28,011 nt of DNA from an uncultured Mollicutes bacterium (GTDB lineage: Bacteria; Bacillota_I; Bacilli_A; RF39; UBA660): NCBI GenBank assembly GCA_900543055.1, contig UQQI01000018.1, forward strand, positions 1 through 28,011. Reading direction: 5' to 3'. Below, piece by piece: positions 15,945 to 24,134 of this stretch; the stretch's first letter is position 1, and each line of letters opens with the position of its first letter. The translations under genes were made by a program, and so were the position numbers. Below the pieces are notes generated by a model, which was given only the letters and a program-made list of their open reading frames with translations, was not told where the DNA came from and searched no databases.

Positions 15945-15984
15945 TTCTCTTCACCTCAATTTTTATATTTTGTCTTTTGAGAGT

Positions 15985-16004
15985 CAAGTTCTAGACTTAA
16001 CTTG
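15985..16004. promoter_or_regulatory. Inverted repeat over the predicted greA transcription start
   Basis: CAAGTT, 8 bases, AACTTG. With the -10 at 16009-16014, transcription should start near 16002, inside the repeat. It could be an operator half-site pair or a weak hairpin at the RNA 5' end. I see no known binding-site consensus. Confidence 0.3.
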
Positions 16005-16008
16005 CAAT

Positions 16009-16037
16009 AATATACCATATTAAGTAAAATATTTCAA
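16009..16037 (-). promoter_or_regulatory. Promoter of greA
   Basis: Minus strand: TTGAAA (16032-16037), a 17-base spacer and TATATT (16009-16014). Hexamers match at 5/6 or better in the key positions. It starts just after the stop of the 224-aa gene (16050) and leaves a leader of about 55 bases before the greA ATG. Confidence 0.65.
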
Positions 16038-16049
16038 GTCCTAATTATC

Positions 16050-16724
16050 TTATCGCTTTTTTTGAGTAGAATCTGTATCTTCAACATCTTCTACCTTTTC
16101 TTCACCGCTATAAGTAAATTCGTATTCATCTTCTCTCTCAATATTTTCTACAATTTTCTTTAAAGTTTCAATATCAAAGTTATCAATATTTATCATTGCA
16201 AATGGTTCAGGACTTTCTTCTATTTTTTTAGCAGTTGTCTTTTTCACACCTTGTAAAGCATTACTATAATCACCATAACTATTAATTTCATCCCATTTTT
16301 TATTACGATAAAATATTTTTTGTAATTCTTTGATTCTTGAATTCTCTTTTGATATTTTCACTAAATTTGGAATAGTTGAACATACAGCAATAGTTCCAAT
16401 TGCTGTTGCTAAAACAACCGGATTTGCTGAACTTTGTACTACAGGTAATGCAGAAACACAAGCACCAGCTGCAATAGTTCCAATAGCAGATATTCCTGCT
16501 CCAAATTTTGCTTTTTCTCTTCTTAGAACAAATTTATCATAATTTTTTAATGCTGTTTCTGATTGTATTTCTAATCTATCATTAATCTTATAAAAATTTT
16601 CTTCATTAACATCTATAACAAACTTAGTTCCATCAGCAAAAGTAATTTTATACTTTCCATCTTCTTCCTTACAACTAACAATATACTTTCCTTTTTTTCT
16701 ACTATCTAAAGTATAGTCTTTCAT
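16050..16724 (-). CDS. Unknown two-TM membrane protein
   Basis: A 224-aa protein. Residues 10-45 form a short beta-rich start (GKYIVSCKEEDGKYKITFAD). A Gly/Ala-rich hydrophobic hairpin occupies 74-94 and 100-122. A basic helical stretch (125-145) follows, then an acidic C-terminus (195-220, rich in Glu and Asp) ending in KKR. Both ends are probably cytoplasmic. A strong GAGGGGG ribosome site and its own promoter (16755-16783) precede it. It sits between the dNTPase and greA, where B. subtilis has udk. I do not recognise it and no catalytic motif is visible. Confidence 0.6.
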   Translation of the reverse strand: MKDYTLDSRKKGKYIVSCKEEDGKYKITFADGTKFVIDVNEENFYKINDRLEIQSETALKNYDKFVLRREKAKFGAGISAIGTIAAGACVSALPVVQSSANPVVLATAIGTIAVCSTIPNLVKISKENSRIKELQKIFYRNKKWDEINSYGDYSNALQGVKKTTAKKIEESPEPFAMINIDNFDIETLKKIVENIEREDEYEFTYSGEEKVEDVEDTDSTQKKR

Positions 16725-16754
16725 TTAAAATTCCCCCTCATTAAAACAGTCTAA

Positions 16755-16783
16755 ATTATACCACAAAAAATAATAAAAAGCAA
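16755..16783 (-). promoter_or_regulatory. Promoter of the 224-aa gene
   Basis: Minus strand: TTGCTT (16778-16783), a 17-base spacer and TATAAT (16755-16760), with TGG before the -10 (extended -10). It lies about 30 bases upstream of the ATG at 16724. Confidence 0.75.
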
Positions 16784-16813
16784 GTAAATCAACAAAATTA
16801 CCGCTTTAAACAA

Positions 16814-17947
16814 CTATTTATTTAAATTATTTACTTCATTCATAAAAAAATCATCTGTCATACCAGCAATAAAATCTATAACTTTTCTCTTATCAGAAGT
16901 ATTTAAATTATACTTATCTGATTGACCATTTAAAAATATTGTAAAAATATCACTTTCATAATTCTTATTTCTAATATCATCAAGATACCTAGTAAATAGT
17001 TTATTCATACCAATAGAATAATATTCTCTCATTTCATCTGTCATACCATATTTATAAATATGTTCGTAATTAAATTTTTTTAAATCAAATAATGCTTTAA
17101 ATACATCATCACTTAGCTTTATATAAGGTTTATTTAAACTATTATTAACTATATCCATAACAATAGTATTAATAATTTCTCTATTAGTTGTCCCTAATAC
17201 ATTAGAAATTGAATCAGGTAATTCTTCTCTCTTTATAATTCCTAACATAATGGCATCTTCTATATCTCTACCAATATAACCAATTATATCACTAATACGT
17301 ACAACACAACCTTCTAATGTCATTGGTCTAAATGTACGAGAAGTTTTTATATCTTTATAAGCTAAGTTATATTCTCTTAAAAATTCTTCTTTTGTTTTAC
17401 TAACTGGTCTATATATAGATTCTAGCATCTCCCCATTATGACACATTATCCCATCATATACCTGAATTGTTAAATTAAGTCCATTACCATTGTTTTCTAT
17501 AAACATCAAATCTCTTACACTTTGAATATTATGTGAGAAATACTCTCCAAGTTCACGTAAAGAAATTTCATTTAAGAAAGCCTCTCCTGTATGTCCAAGA
17601 GGAGTATGCCCAATATCATGTCCTAAAGCCATTGCCTCTATTAAATCTTCATTTAAATTAAGAGCTCTACCTATAGTTCTAGCAATCTTACTAACTAATT
17701 GTACATGTGTAATTCTCTTACTAACATGATCATTATCACTCTTTGTAAAAACTTGTGTCTTATCAAGATATCTTGTATAACTAAGAGAATAAATTATTCT
17801 ATCTATATCATGAAAATAAGGTGGTCTAATATCATTCTTATCAGTAAGTTCAAAATAACGTATCGCATCACTACTCTTAGTTGCAAACTCACTTAAAAAT
17901 TTTTCTTTATTTAAAAAATTACTTTTTAAAACTCCAATATTATTCAT
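16814..17947 (-). CDS. HD-domain deoxynucleoside triphosphate triphosphohydrolase (dGTPase-like)
   Basis: A 377-aa protein. The HD metal site is complete: RITHVQLV (His81), ALGHDIGHTPLGHTGE (His110, Asp111) and VVRISDIIGYIGRDIEDA (Asp220). The DIGHTPLGH signature and SYTRYLDKTQVF near the N-terminus are typical of dGTPase/dNTPase enzymes, which convert dNTP to deoxynucleoside plus triphosphate and so limit the dNTP pool or remove damaged nucleotides. Substrate range cannot be read from sequence. It overlaps the trhP2 stop by 8 bases and is therefore cotranscribed with the tRNA-modification pair. This is not the usual neighbour in B. subtilis. Confidence 0.88.
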   Translation of the reverse strand: MNNIGVLKSNFLNKEKFLSEFATKSSDAIRYFELTDKNDIRPPYFHDIDRIIYSLSYTRYLDKTQVFTKSDNDHVSKRITHVQLVSKIARTIGRALNLNEDLIEAMALGHDIGHTPLGHTGEAFLNEISLRELGEYFSHNIQSVRDLMFIENNGNGLNLTIQVYDGIMCHNGEMLESIYRPVSKTKEEFLREYNLAYKDIKTSRTFRPMTLEGCVVRISDIIGYIGRDIEDAIMLGIIKREELPDSISNVLGTTNREIINTIVMDIVNNSLNKPYIKLSDDVFKALFDLKKFNYEHIYKYGMTDEMREYYSIGMNKLFTRYLDDIRNKNYESDIFTIFLNGQSDKYNLNTSDKRKVIDFIAGMTDDFFMNEVNNLNK

Positions 17948-19145
17948 TTAAATCCTTCTTTCTAGAAACAATCTTAATCATTGAATACTCTGGAATATCA
18001 ATAAGTGTATCTAAATATAAATAATATATATTATCAGGATGTCTTGCTACATCAATTCTTTCCATATCTTCATTGTATAACTTCTCTAGAGTAAATTTTA
18101 GATGTGCCCCATTTGGAGTAAAGACTTCAATAACATCTCCAACCTCAAAATAATTTCTTTCATAAAACTTTAGTAATTTATTTTCCATATCAAAACTAAT
18201 AACTTGTCCTAAATAATCTTGATTAGAGACCTCTACTCTTCCAGTATAATACTGATCAGTATAATCTGCTTCTTTTAAGAAATAATGACTCGTAGTTTCA
18301 CGATTAGCAACTCTATTTAACCTTTCTTCAAAAACTTCCATTAAATCAGGAGTAAGTGTACCTTCATAATAATTATCAACTATGTCTCTATATGTTCCAA
18401 TAACTGTTGCTAAATAATATAAAGACCTCATTCTTCCTTCTACTTTCATACTTCTAACACCAATATCAATTAAATCACCAATATGCTTAGACATATTCAT
18501 ATCTTTTGTTGCCATTGTAAAATCTTTTTCTTCATGAGTCTTAAATGCAAACCTACATACTTGAGCACATCCTCCTCTATTCGCATCACGATTAGTAACA
18601 TAATTTGATAAAGCACATCTACCACTAAAACATGTACACATTGCTCCATGAATAAACACTTCAATATCAACATTAGTTTTCTTAATAATATCACTAATCT
18701 CAACTTTTGAAAGTTCACGAGCAAGTACTACTCTATCAACTCCCTCTTCTTCAAAGTATTGAACTGCTTTATAATTACTAGTAGAATTTTGTGTAGAAAG
18801 ATGCACTTCAACATCAGGGTATGTCTCTTTTATATAAGAAATAATAAATGGATCACTTACAATAAATGCATCAATCCCAGCATTTACTACATCTTTTATA
18901 TATTCTTTAACTCCTTCCATATCTTCATTGTGAAAAACTATATTTAAAGTTAAATGCACTCTTTTACCAAGCTTATGCGCAAATAAACATCCTTCTCTAA
19001 TTTCATCTATACTAAAATTAGTCGCATTTGCACGTAAACTATATTTTTCTCCTCCAATATATACAGCATCTGCTCCATATAATAAAGTTACTTTTAATCT
19101 TTCTAAATCTCCAGCAGGAGACAATAATTCGATTCTCTTATCCAT
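17940..19145 (-). CDS. trhP2: Peptidase U32 family tRNA hydroxylation protein (YrrO/TrhP2-like)
   Basis: A 401-aa protein. ELLSPAGDLERLK (6-18) and GADAVYIGGEKYSLRA (24-39) form the start of the TIM-barrel-like U32 domain. The U32 signature EVFIHGAMCTCFSGRC (162-177) follows. Conserved Cys lie at 170, 177, 193 and 197, and could hold an Fe-S cluster. A C-terminal beta domain starts near 310. Bacillus YrrO (TrhP2), with YrrN, makes 5-hydroxyuridine at tRNA position 34 from prephenate. The old name collagenase/peptidase U32 is misleading. Its overlap with the trhP1-like gene (8 bases) and closeness to a trmR-like gene support this assignment. Confidence 0.88.
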   Translation of the reverse strand: MDKRIELLSPAGDLERLKVTLLYGADAVYIGGEKYSLRANATNFSIDEIREGCLFAHKLGKRVHLTLNIVFHNEDMEGVKEYIKDVVNAGIDAFIVSDPFIISYIKETYPDVEVHLSTQNSTSNYKAVQYFEEEGVDRVVLARELSKVEISDIIKKTNVDIEVFIHGAMCTCFSGRCALSNYVTNRDANRGGCAQVCRFAFKTHEEKDFTMATKDMNMSKHIGDLIDIGVRSMKVEGRMRSLYYLATVIGTYRDIVDNYYEGTLTPDLMEVFEERLNRVANRETTSHYFLKEADYTDQYYTGRVEVSNQDYLGQVISFDMENKLLKFYERNYFEVGDVIEVFTPNGAHLKFTLEKLYNEDMERIDVARHPDNIYYLYLDTLIDIPEYSMIKIVSRKKDLNE

Positions 19146-19989
19146 TCTTCTTCACCCTATAAATAGTTTTCTTAAAAAAGAAATTTGTACTATCCCCTAA
19201 CTTTTTATATTTCAAAACATATGATAAATCACTACAAGAATCTTTAATATATTCCATAGTATCATTAACTAATTCTCTAAAATTATCAATTCCATACTCT
19301 CTCATAATAATATAAGAACAACCATTATCATATAAATCTCTTATAATACCAGTACCATTTGTAATTAAATCTAAAAAGAAAACTGTACCATTACTATCCT
19401 CTTTAATATCAAAATTTAAATTACTAACTTTTTCGTTAACAATAATTTCCTTGCTCCCATCAATTCCCATATCTTTATAATAATTAGAAACTAACTTTCT
19501 CTTAGAAAAAGCAACACTAGGTTTACTAACAACTTCTACCATACTAGTAATATCACTTAAATCTATTATTTCTAAAATTTCATCTAAAGTTATTTCTTTT
19601 CCAAGAAGAGCATATTTTACTCCCTTACTATAATAGTAATTACATGTCTTATAATTATTAACGATATGAGTCTGATTCCAAACTAAATCAATATTTAAAT
19701 TAAGTTCTCGTTTTAACTCCAAAACAGCTAAATCATAAAAGAACACTCCAGTTATATTCATTTTATCTAATTGAACTAAAATATCTTTTACAAAAGGAAT
19801 ATCATCATTCATTAAATTTTTATTTAATTTTACAAATATTTCTCCACTAAACGAATCACTTATATTTTTAATTTCATCAAGAGTGAAATATGTATTGGAC
19901 TCTACTGCATAATCTTTAATTGCTAGTATTAACCCATCACAGTTAAATTTTAAATTTTCTTTATTCATTGGTTCAACTAAAAGTTTCAT
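19138..19989 (-). CDS. trhP1: Divergent U32 family protein (YrrN/TrhP1-like)
   Basis: A 283-aa protein, shorter than the downstream U32 protein and without its Cys cluster. NIDLVWNQTHIVNNYKTCNY (residues 99-118) stands where the U32 family has HLSTQNSTSN, and KYALLGKEITLDEI follows as VVLARELSKVEI does in the partner. B. subtilis YrrN has the same relation to YrrO, and the two act together in tRNA 5-hydroxyuridine formation. Here they overlap by 8 bases in the same order. The absence of the Cys residues suggests a supporting rather than catalytic role; this is inference. A GAGGTG ribosome site lies 7 bases before the ATG. Confidence 0.75.
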   Translation of the reverse strand: MKLLVEPMNKENLKFNCDGLILAIKDYAVESNTYFTLDEIKNISDSFSGEIFVKLNKNLMNDDIPFVKDILVQLDKMNITGVFFYDLAVLELKRELNLNIDLVWNQTHIVNNYKTCNYYYSKGVKYALLGKEITLDEILEIIDLSDITSMVEVVSKPSVAFSKRKLVSNYYKDMGIDGSKEIIVNEKVSNLNFDIKEDSNGTVFFLDLITNGTGIIRDLYDNGCSYIIMREYGIDNFRELVNDTMEYIKDSCSDLSYVLKYKKLGDSTNFFFKKTIYRVKKNG

Positions 19990-20006
19990 TTAAACACCTC
20001 GAAAGT

Positions 20007-20015
20007 ATTATAACA
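20007..20015 (-). promoter_or_regulatory. Extended -10 promoter of trhP1-trhP2-dNTPase
   Basis: Minus strand: TG-T-TATAAT, a perfect extended -10. There is no clear -35 in the T-rich stretch upstream, which also holds the terminator tail of the previous unit. The start of transcription would fall near 20000, on the first base of the GAGGTG ribosome site, giving a leader of only about 11 bases. Confidence 0.6.
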
Positions 20016-20030
20016 CAAAAATAATAAAAT

Positions 20031-20061
20031 AAAAAAAGCATTAGATTAATACCTAACACTT
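20031..20061 (-). terminator. Rho-independent terminator after the 255-aa gene
   Basis: Minus strand: AAGTGTTAG, 8-base loop, CTAATGCTT (9 bp with two G-U pairs), followed by T. It ends the ireB-to-20090 transcription unit before trhP1. Confidence 0.75.
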
Positions 20062-20089
20062 ATTTTTAAACATATTTTATTTAATAATT

Positions 20090-20857
20090 TTACTTTTTCT
20101 CAGATTCTGCTACTAAAATTTCAAAACTATCATCTGTAAAATAATTTTCTTCTCCATATATTGAATAAAATACAAATGGTTTATATGCATATAAATCACC
20201 ATTTTCTACATAGTAAGAAACATTTTCAAGATAGTCATCTACCTCTCTGTACTTTAAAAAACAATTATAATCGCACTCATCACTTGCATAATATTCATTA
20301 TTTACAATATCTTGATAATAATATTTAAATCTATTCTCTATAATTCCACTAACATTTGCATAATCTGTATTAAATAATGCAAGTAGCGAATCATTATTAA
20401 TTACTTCTTGATTACTTAAATTAATATTATAACTTCTAAAATAAACTCTTGGAGCATACTCAGTATTATAATCAACTGCTTTTAAAAGAATAGACATAAC
20501 TATACCACTAATATTATATTGATAAGATATAACACAATTATCTTGATCTTTAAAGTCTTCCATAAATAAATCTATATCCTGATTTACTAAATCCACAGTA
20601 GAAGACTTTATATTTACAAATGGAATATACTGAACATAATTTCCTTTTTTTGTTTGATACTTTGTATATATAATAAATTTATTTTTATCTATTTTTATTT
20701 TTTTGTAATTATCTTCACCTCTTGATATAAGGGCAAATGTAATTATAAAGATTATTAAAAACACACTACAAGCAATAATTAATGTCTTTTGACTATTACT
20801 ATCCAATCTTCTTATTCTATTCATAAAAGAGGACTGGTTTCTTCTTCTATTAACCAT
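20090..20857 (-). CDS. Membrane-anchored extracytoplasmic protein (DUF3298/DUF4163-like?)
   Basis: A 255-aa protein with a basic N-terminus (VNRRRNQSS), one TM helix at 25-45 and an extracellular domain. Features that recall the DUF4163/DUF3298 pair of RsiV and PdaC-type proteins are YIPFVNIKSSTVDLVNQDID early on and GDLYAYKPFVFYS near the end. Cys occur in QDNC and DECDYNC. The match is weak and from memory. It lies 8 bases after the NlpC/P60 fusion and ends at a terminator, so it may act with that enzyme on the cell wall. No catalytic residues are visible. Confidence 0.5.
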   Translation of the reverse strand: MVNRRRNQSSFMNRIRRLDSNSQKTLIIACSVFLIIFIITFALISRGEDNYKKIKIDKNKFIIYTKYQTKKGNYVQYIPFVNIKSSTVDLVNQDIDLFMEDFKDQDNCVISYQYNISGIVMSILLKAVDYNTEYAPRVYFRSYNINLSNQEVINNDSLLALFNTDYANVSGIIENRFKYYYQDIVNNEYYASDECDYNCFLKYREVDDYLENVSYYVENGDLYAYKPFVFYSIYGEENYFTDDSFEILVAESEKK

Positions 20858-20865
20858 ACTTCCTC

Positions 20866-21729
20866 CTAATTAACACCATTTATTCTCATAATTCCAAGTA
20901 TTGCATGAGATGAACACTTTTTATAGTCGGAATCTCTAACTACTCCATAATTTCTTCCTTTGGCATGAATGAGTTCATTACCATTTCCTGTTAGAATTCC
21001 AACATGACCATCATACATAACTAAGTCTCCTGCTTTTATTTCTCCAGATACCAATGTATATGAACTCTTATCAGCCCACTGAGTATATGTAGTTCTTGTA
21101 AGATTTATTCCATTATGTTTAAAAACGCCTTGGACAAAACCACTACAATCTGTTCCAGTATATGGAAGTTCCCCATTCCAAGTACCACCCCAAACATATG
21201 GTTTACCAACAAATTGACTAGCGTAGGAAACAATTGATTTTCCCTTAGCACTTCCATGCCCAGAACCTGTTAAAGTACCACTTCCAGAACTATCACTCTT
21301 AGGATTACCTTTCTCATATAAACTAGAATCTGTAAGTATTGGAGATGTAGTTTCTTCTCCATCTATTGGGACATACTTATTATTTAAAGTTCGTAAAACT
21401 TCTGCTGATATTTTAGCCTGTTGCCAACACGCAGTAACACTAAATGTTTGTGGCATCATACCTAATACCGCATTTAAAATAGTTGGTATAAAAAAAACAA
21501 TAACCGCTGCAAAGAACTTATTATATAATCCTTTAGTTAATTTCTTTTCTTCCGGATTAATAACCATTTTAATAAGTTGAAAAGAGCACATAACAATAAG
21601 AATAATAGGAATTAATATTTGAAATAAATTAAGCATTTTTCTTACCGTATCAAGAAGAGACACCAATGCATAATCATTACAACATGTTCCTAAAGTATCA
21701 TTACATTCAAGTATTTGTGCCAAGCGCAT
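20866..21729 (-). CDS. Fusion of VirB2/TrbC-like two-TM segment with NlpC/P60 peptidoglycan hydrolase
   Basis: A 287-aa protein. Residues 30-55 and 68-92 form a TM hairpin with a charged loop (INPEEKKLTKGLYNK) and a Cys tail (TACWQQA), like the pilin-like proteins at 361-1259. Residues 120-160 are a Ser/Gly linker. Residues 163-284 are an NlpC/P60 domain: Cys195 in GTDCSGFVQG, His242 in DGHVGIL and His255 in LIHAKG make a complete triad. Such enzymes cut D-Glu to diamino-acid bonds in wall peptides. Early Cys occur in GTCCNDY. A GGAGGCGAT site precedes the ATG. It lies 15 bases after the trmR-like gene, inside a housekeeping block where B. subtilis has no such gene. Confidence 0.85.
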   Translation of the reverse strand: MRLAQILECNDTLGTCCNDYALVSLLDTVRKMLNLFQILIPIILIVMCSFQLIKMVINPEEKKLTKGLYNKFFAAVIVFFIPTILNAVLGMMPQTFSVTACWQQAKISAEVLRTLNNKYVPIDGEETTSPILTDSSLYEKGNPKSDSSGSGTLTGSGHGSAKGKSIVSYASQFVGKPYVWGGTWNGELPYTGTDCSGFVQGVFKHNGINLTRTTYTQWADKSSYTLVSGEIKAGDLVMYDGHVGILTGNGNELIHAKGRNYGVVRDSDYKKCSSHAILGIMRINGVN

Positions 21730-21744
21730 AAAATCGCCTCCAAA

Positions 21745-22338
21745 CTATTTTCTTACACTTATAGCTATTCCATCTCCAATATCTAAAAACTCAGTCTCAT
21801 AATTCTTATTTTCTAAAAGAAAAACTTTATAATTCTTAACTTTTCTTACTAATTGACGAAGATTTCTACTTTCAATCTCACTCTCATCTTTAAATACTAA
21901 TCCATGAAAATTCATATTATCAGTAATAATTGTTCCACCATCACATAAATTTCTTTCAAATCTTTCAAAAAAGTTAGTATTTTGAGCCTTAGCGGCATCT
22001 ATAAATATAAGATCATATTTTTCATTTAAATTGACTTCTAAAGCATCTTTATAAATTAAATTAATTCTATCTTCTAATTTGAATTTTTTTACATTTTTAA
22101 TAGCTTCTAGATATCTTTTTTCATCTCTTTCAATTGTTGTTACTACAATATCATCATTTACTAAACACATCATAATAGCAGAATAACCTATTGCAGTACC
22201 AATCTCTAAAATATGTTTTATATTATGTTTTTTTATATAATTTGTCAAATAATTTATTCCAGAATCTTGCATAATAGGAACATTATTTATAGTTGCATAT
22301 TTTTTTATCGATTCAATTTTCTCTTTCATTTTCACCAT
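21745..22338 (-). CDS. trmR: tRNA 5-hydroxyuridine O-methyltransferase (YrrM/TrmR-like)
   Basis: A 197-aa protein of the class I SAM-dependent O-methyltransferase type (COMT-like). Motif I is LEIGTAIGYSAI (44-55), the acidic end of strand 2 is TIERDE (68-73), and YDLIFIDAAKAQ (108-119) carries the metal-binding Asp. ITDNMNFHGLV (138-148) completes the fold. B. subtilis YrrM (TrmR) methylates 5-hydroxyuridine to 5-methoxyuridine at tRNA position 34; the hydroxylation genes lie 1.7 kb downstream here. An alternative start is the fourth codon (ATG at 22329), because AGGAA is only 2 bases from the first ATG. It starts 3 bases after the mltG stop. Confidence 0.87.
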   Translation of the reverse strand: MVKMKEKIESIKKYATINNVPIMQDSGINYLTNYIKKHNIKHILEIGTAIGYSAIMMCLVNDDIVVTTIERDEKRYLEAIKNVKKFKLEDRINLIYKDALEVNLNEKYDLIFIDAAKAQNTNFFERFERNLCDGGTIITDNMNFHGLVFKDESEIESRNLRQLVRKVKNYKVFLLENKNYETEFLDIGDGIAISVRK

Positions 22339-22341
22339 TTC

Positions 22342-23406
22342 CTATCCATTCCATTTACCACTACTAATTAAATCTTGAATCACTTTATTTTGCTCATCAA
22401 TAGTTCTTGAATAATAAACCTTTCCATTACTATCAGCAACAAAATATAAATAATTATTATTAATTGGATTAATTGATGCTTGAATACTTGTCAAATCTGG
22501 ATTACAAATAGGTCCTATAGGAGGCCCTACTTTACTAGTTGGTCTAGTATTATATGGATTTGTCGTATTATATTGTTCACTTGTTAACTTAGTTGACATT
22601 GAAGCTTGAAAAGCATAATAAGTCGTAACATCACTTCCTAAATGCATACCTGCACTAATTCTATTATTAAAAACCCCCATTATATTTTGTCTATCTTCCA
22701 ATGTTTTCCCTTCTAATTCAACAATTGATGCCATTGTTAAGTAATAGTGAACATTATTCCCTAAACTAACTCTATACTCAGTTAATTCTTTATTCATTTC
22801 ATCAAGCATTCTCTCAATTATTTCTTTTGTATCAACATCACTATCTTTAAAATAATAAGTATCTGGAGCAAGATACCCCTCAAGTGGATAATATATTCCA
22901 TCTTGTAAAATATTATTAGTTAAAAACCAATATTTATTGATTAATTCACTCATATAATTCTTATCTTTAAAAATAGCAATTACATCCTCATAATTATTAT
23001 TAGTAGAATCAGCAACAACTTTAGCATAATCAGTAATTCTTTGTCCTTCCTTAAAAGTAAGTTTTAATGTACTAGAGTCAAATTTACTACCCTCTTCTAG
23101 CACTTCAACAATCTCACTTAAACTCATACTTCTATTTAGCATATAATTACCTGCTTTTAAAGTTTTATTACTATATAATTTTATATATACCTTAAACAAA
23201 GTCTTACTTCTAATTAATTTTTCTTCTTTTAAAATATTACTGATTTTTACAACACTAATACCTTTTGTAATCTCAACCTCTATATCCTTTTTATCATTTT
23301 TATCAACAGGACTAGCTAGATATACCCAACTAATACCAAGAATAAGTAAAATCACTGCTAATAATACAACCAAAAGTAAAGGTCTAGGTTTAACTTTAAT
23401 TGTCAT
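22342..23406 (-). CDS. mltG: Endolytic murein transglycosylase MltG (YceG-like)
   Basis: A 354-aa protein with a cytoplasmic start, one TM helix (9-30) and an extracellular part. A LysM-like segment lies at about 40-105. The catalytic YceG domain shows LEGYLAPDTYYF (175-186), ASIVELEG (226-233) with the catalytic Glu230, and PYNTRPTSKVGPPIGPICNP (284-303). MltG cuts nascent glycan strands and sets their length. A TGGAGGTAAT site precedes the ATG. Order ruvX-yrzB-mltG-trmR is that of B. subtilis (yrrK-yrzB-yrrL-yrrM). Confidence 0.95.
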   Translation of the reverse strand: MTIKVKPRPLLLVVLLAVILLILGISWVYLASPVDKNDKKDIEVEITKGISVVKISNILKEEKLIRSKTLFKVYIKLYSNKTLKAGNYMLNRSMSLSEIVEVLEEGSKFDSSTLKLTFKEGQRITDYAKVVADSTNNNYEDVIAIFKDKNYMSELINKYWFLTNNILQDGIYYPLEGYLAPDTYYFKDSDVDTKEIIERMLDEMNKELTEYRVSLGNNVHYYLTMASIVELEGKTLEDRQNIMGVFNNRISAGMHLGSDVTTYYAFQASMSTKLTSEQYNTTNPYNTRPTSKVGPPIGPICNPDLTSIQASINPINNNYLYFVADSNGKVYYSRTIDEQNKVIQDLISSGKWNG

Positions 23407-23430
23407 ATTACCTCCAGAAAAAATAAAGAG

Positions 23431-23718
23431 CTATTGCTCATTATTATTTGCTTTTTTTCTTACTTCTTCTTGTAAAGTATCTAAAATAGTTTCAATAACT
23501 TTCCATTCTTTATCTGTTTTAATTGCTTCTAATCTACTTTGTGGATCATCAGGATAATAAATTGATGCATAAACTTCAATATTACCTGTTTCGTCCTTTT
23601 GATTATCAGTATAAACTATATAGTTTTTATGAGTTTCTTCACTTTCAAAAGTGAATAAAACATCATATACTACCTCATTTCCATTCTCATCTAACATTGA
23701 AAAAGTATTCTTCTTCAT
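23431..23718 (-). CDS. yrzB: YrzB family protein (DUF1292)
   Basis: A 95-aa protein, acidic, with the DUF1292 pattern: FSMLDENGNEVVYDVLFTFE (6-25), then NYIVYTDN and EVYASIYYP. The biochemical role is not established. Its start overlaps the ruvX stop as ATGA, and mltG follows 24 bases later. Synteny with ruvX and mltG supports the family assignment. Confidence 0.88.
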   Translation of the reverse strand: MKKNTFSMLDENGNEVVYDVLFTFESEETHKNYIVYTDNQKDETGNIEVYASIYYPDDPQSRLEAIKTDKEWKVIETILDTLQEEVRKKANNNEQ

Positions 23719-24134
23719 CTTTTTCCACTCCTATCTAAATATCCTTGTAATATTATTGTTGCAGCTACACTATCAACAACTTTTTTTCTATTTTTTCTAG
23801 ATACATTACCACTTATTAATACATTATTAGCAGTAACAGTAGTAAGTCTTTCATCTTCTAAATAAACTGGTATTGATAAAATATTTTCAAGCCTACTTTT
23901 AAACTCTAAACTAAGTTCACCTTTAGGTCCTATCGTATTATTCATATTTTTAGGAAATCCTAAAACAATAGCCTCTATTTCTAATTCGTCAACCAATTCT
24001 TTAACAATATCAAGTAATTTATCATATTCTTCATTATGCCTATAGGTACGATAAGTAGTCGCAATAAGACCCGTCTTATCACTTACTGCAACACCTAAAG
24101 TCCTGCTTCCTAAATCAAGTCCTAAATACTTCAT
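23715..24134 (-). CDS. ruvX: YqgF/RuvX family putative Holliday junction resolvase
   Basis: A 139-aa protein of the RNase H-like fold. LGLDLGSRTLGVAVSD (4-19) holds the first catalytic Asp (Asp7). VLGFPKNMNNTIGP (57-70) and YLEDERLTTVTA carry further conserved residues, and VDSVAATIILQGYL the final acidic position. YqgF proteins process Holliday junctions or pre-16S rRNA ends in different bacteria; which applies here is open. It is coupled to ireB by TAATG and to yrzB by ATGA overlaps. Confidence 0.93.
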   Translation of the reverse strand: MKYLGLDLGSRTLGVAVSDKTGLIATTYRTYRHNEEYDKLLDIVKELVDELEIEAIVLGFPKNMNNTIGPKGELSLEFKSRLENILSIPVYLEDERLTTVTANNVLISGNVSRKNRKKVVDSVAATIILQGYLDRSGKR

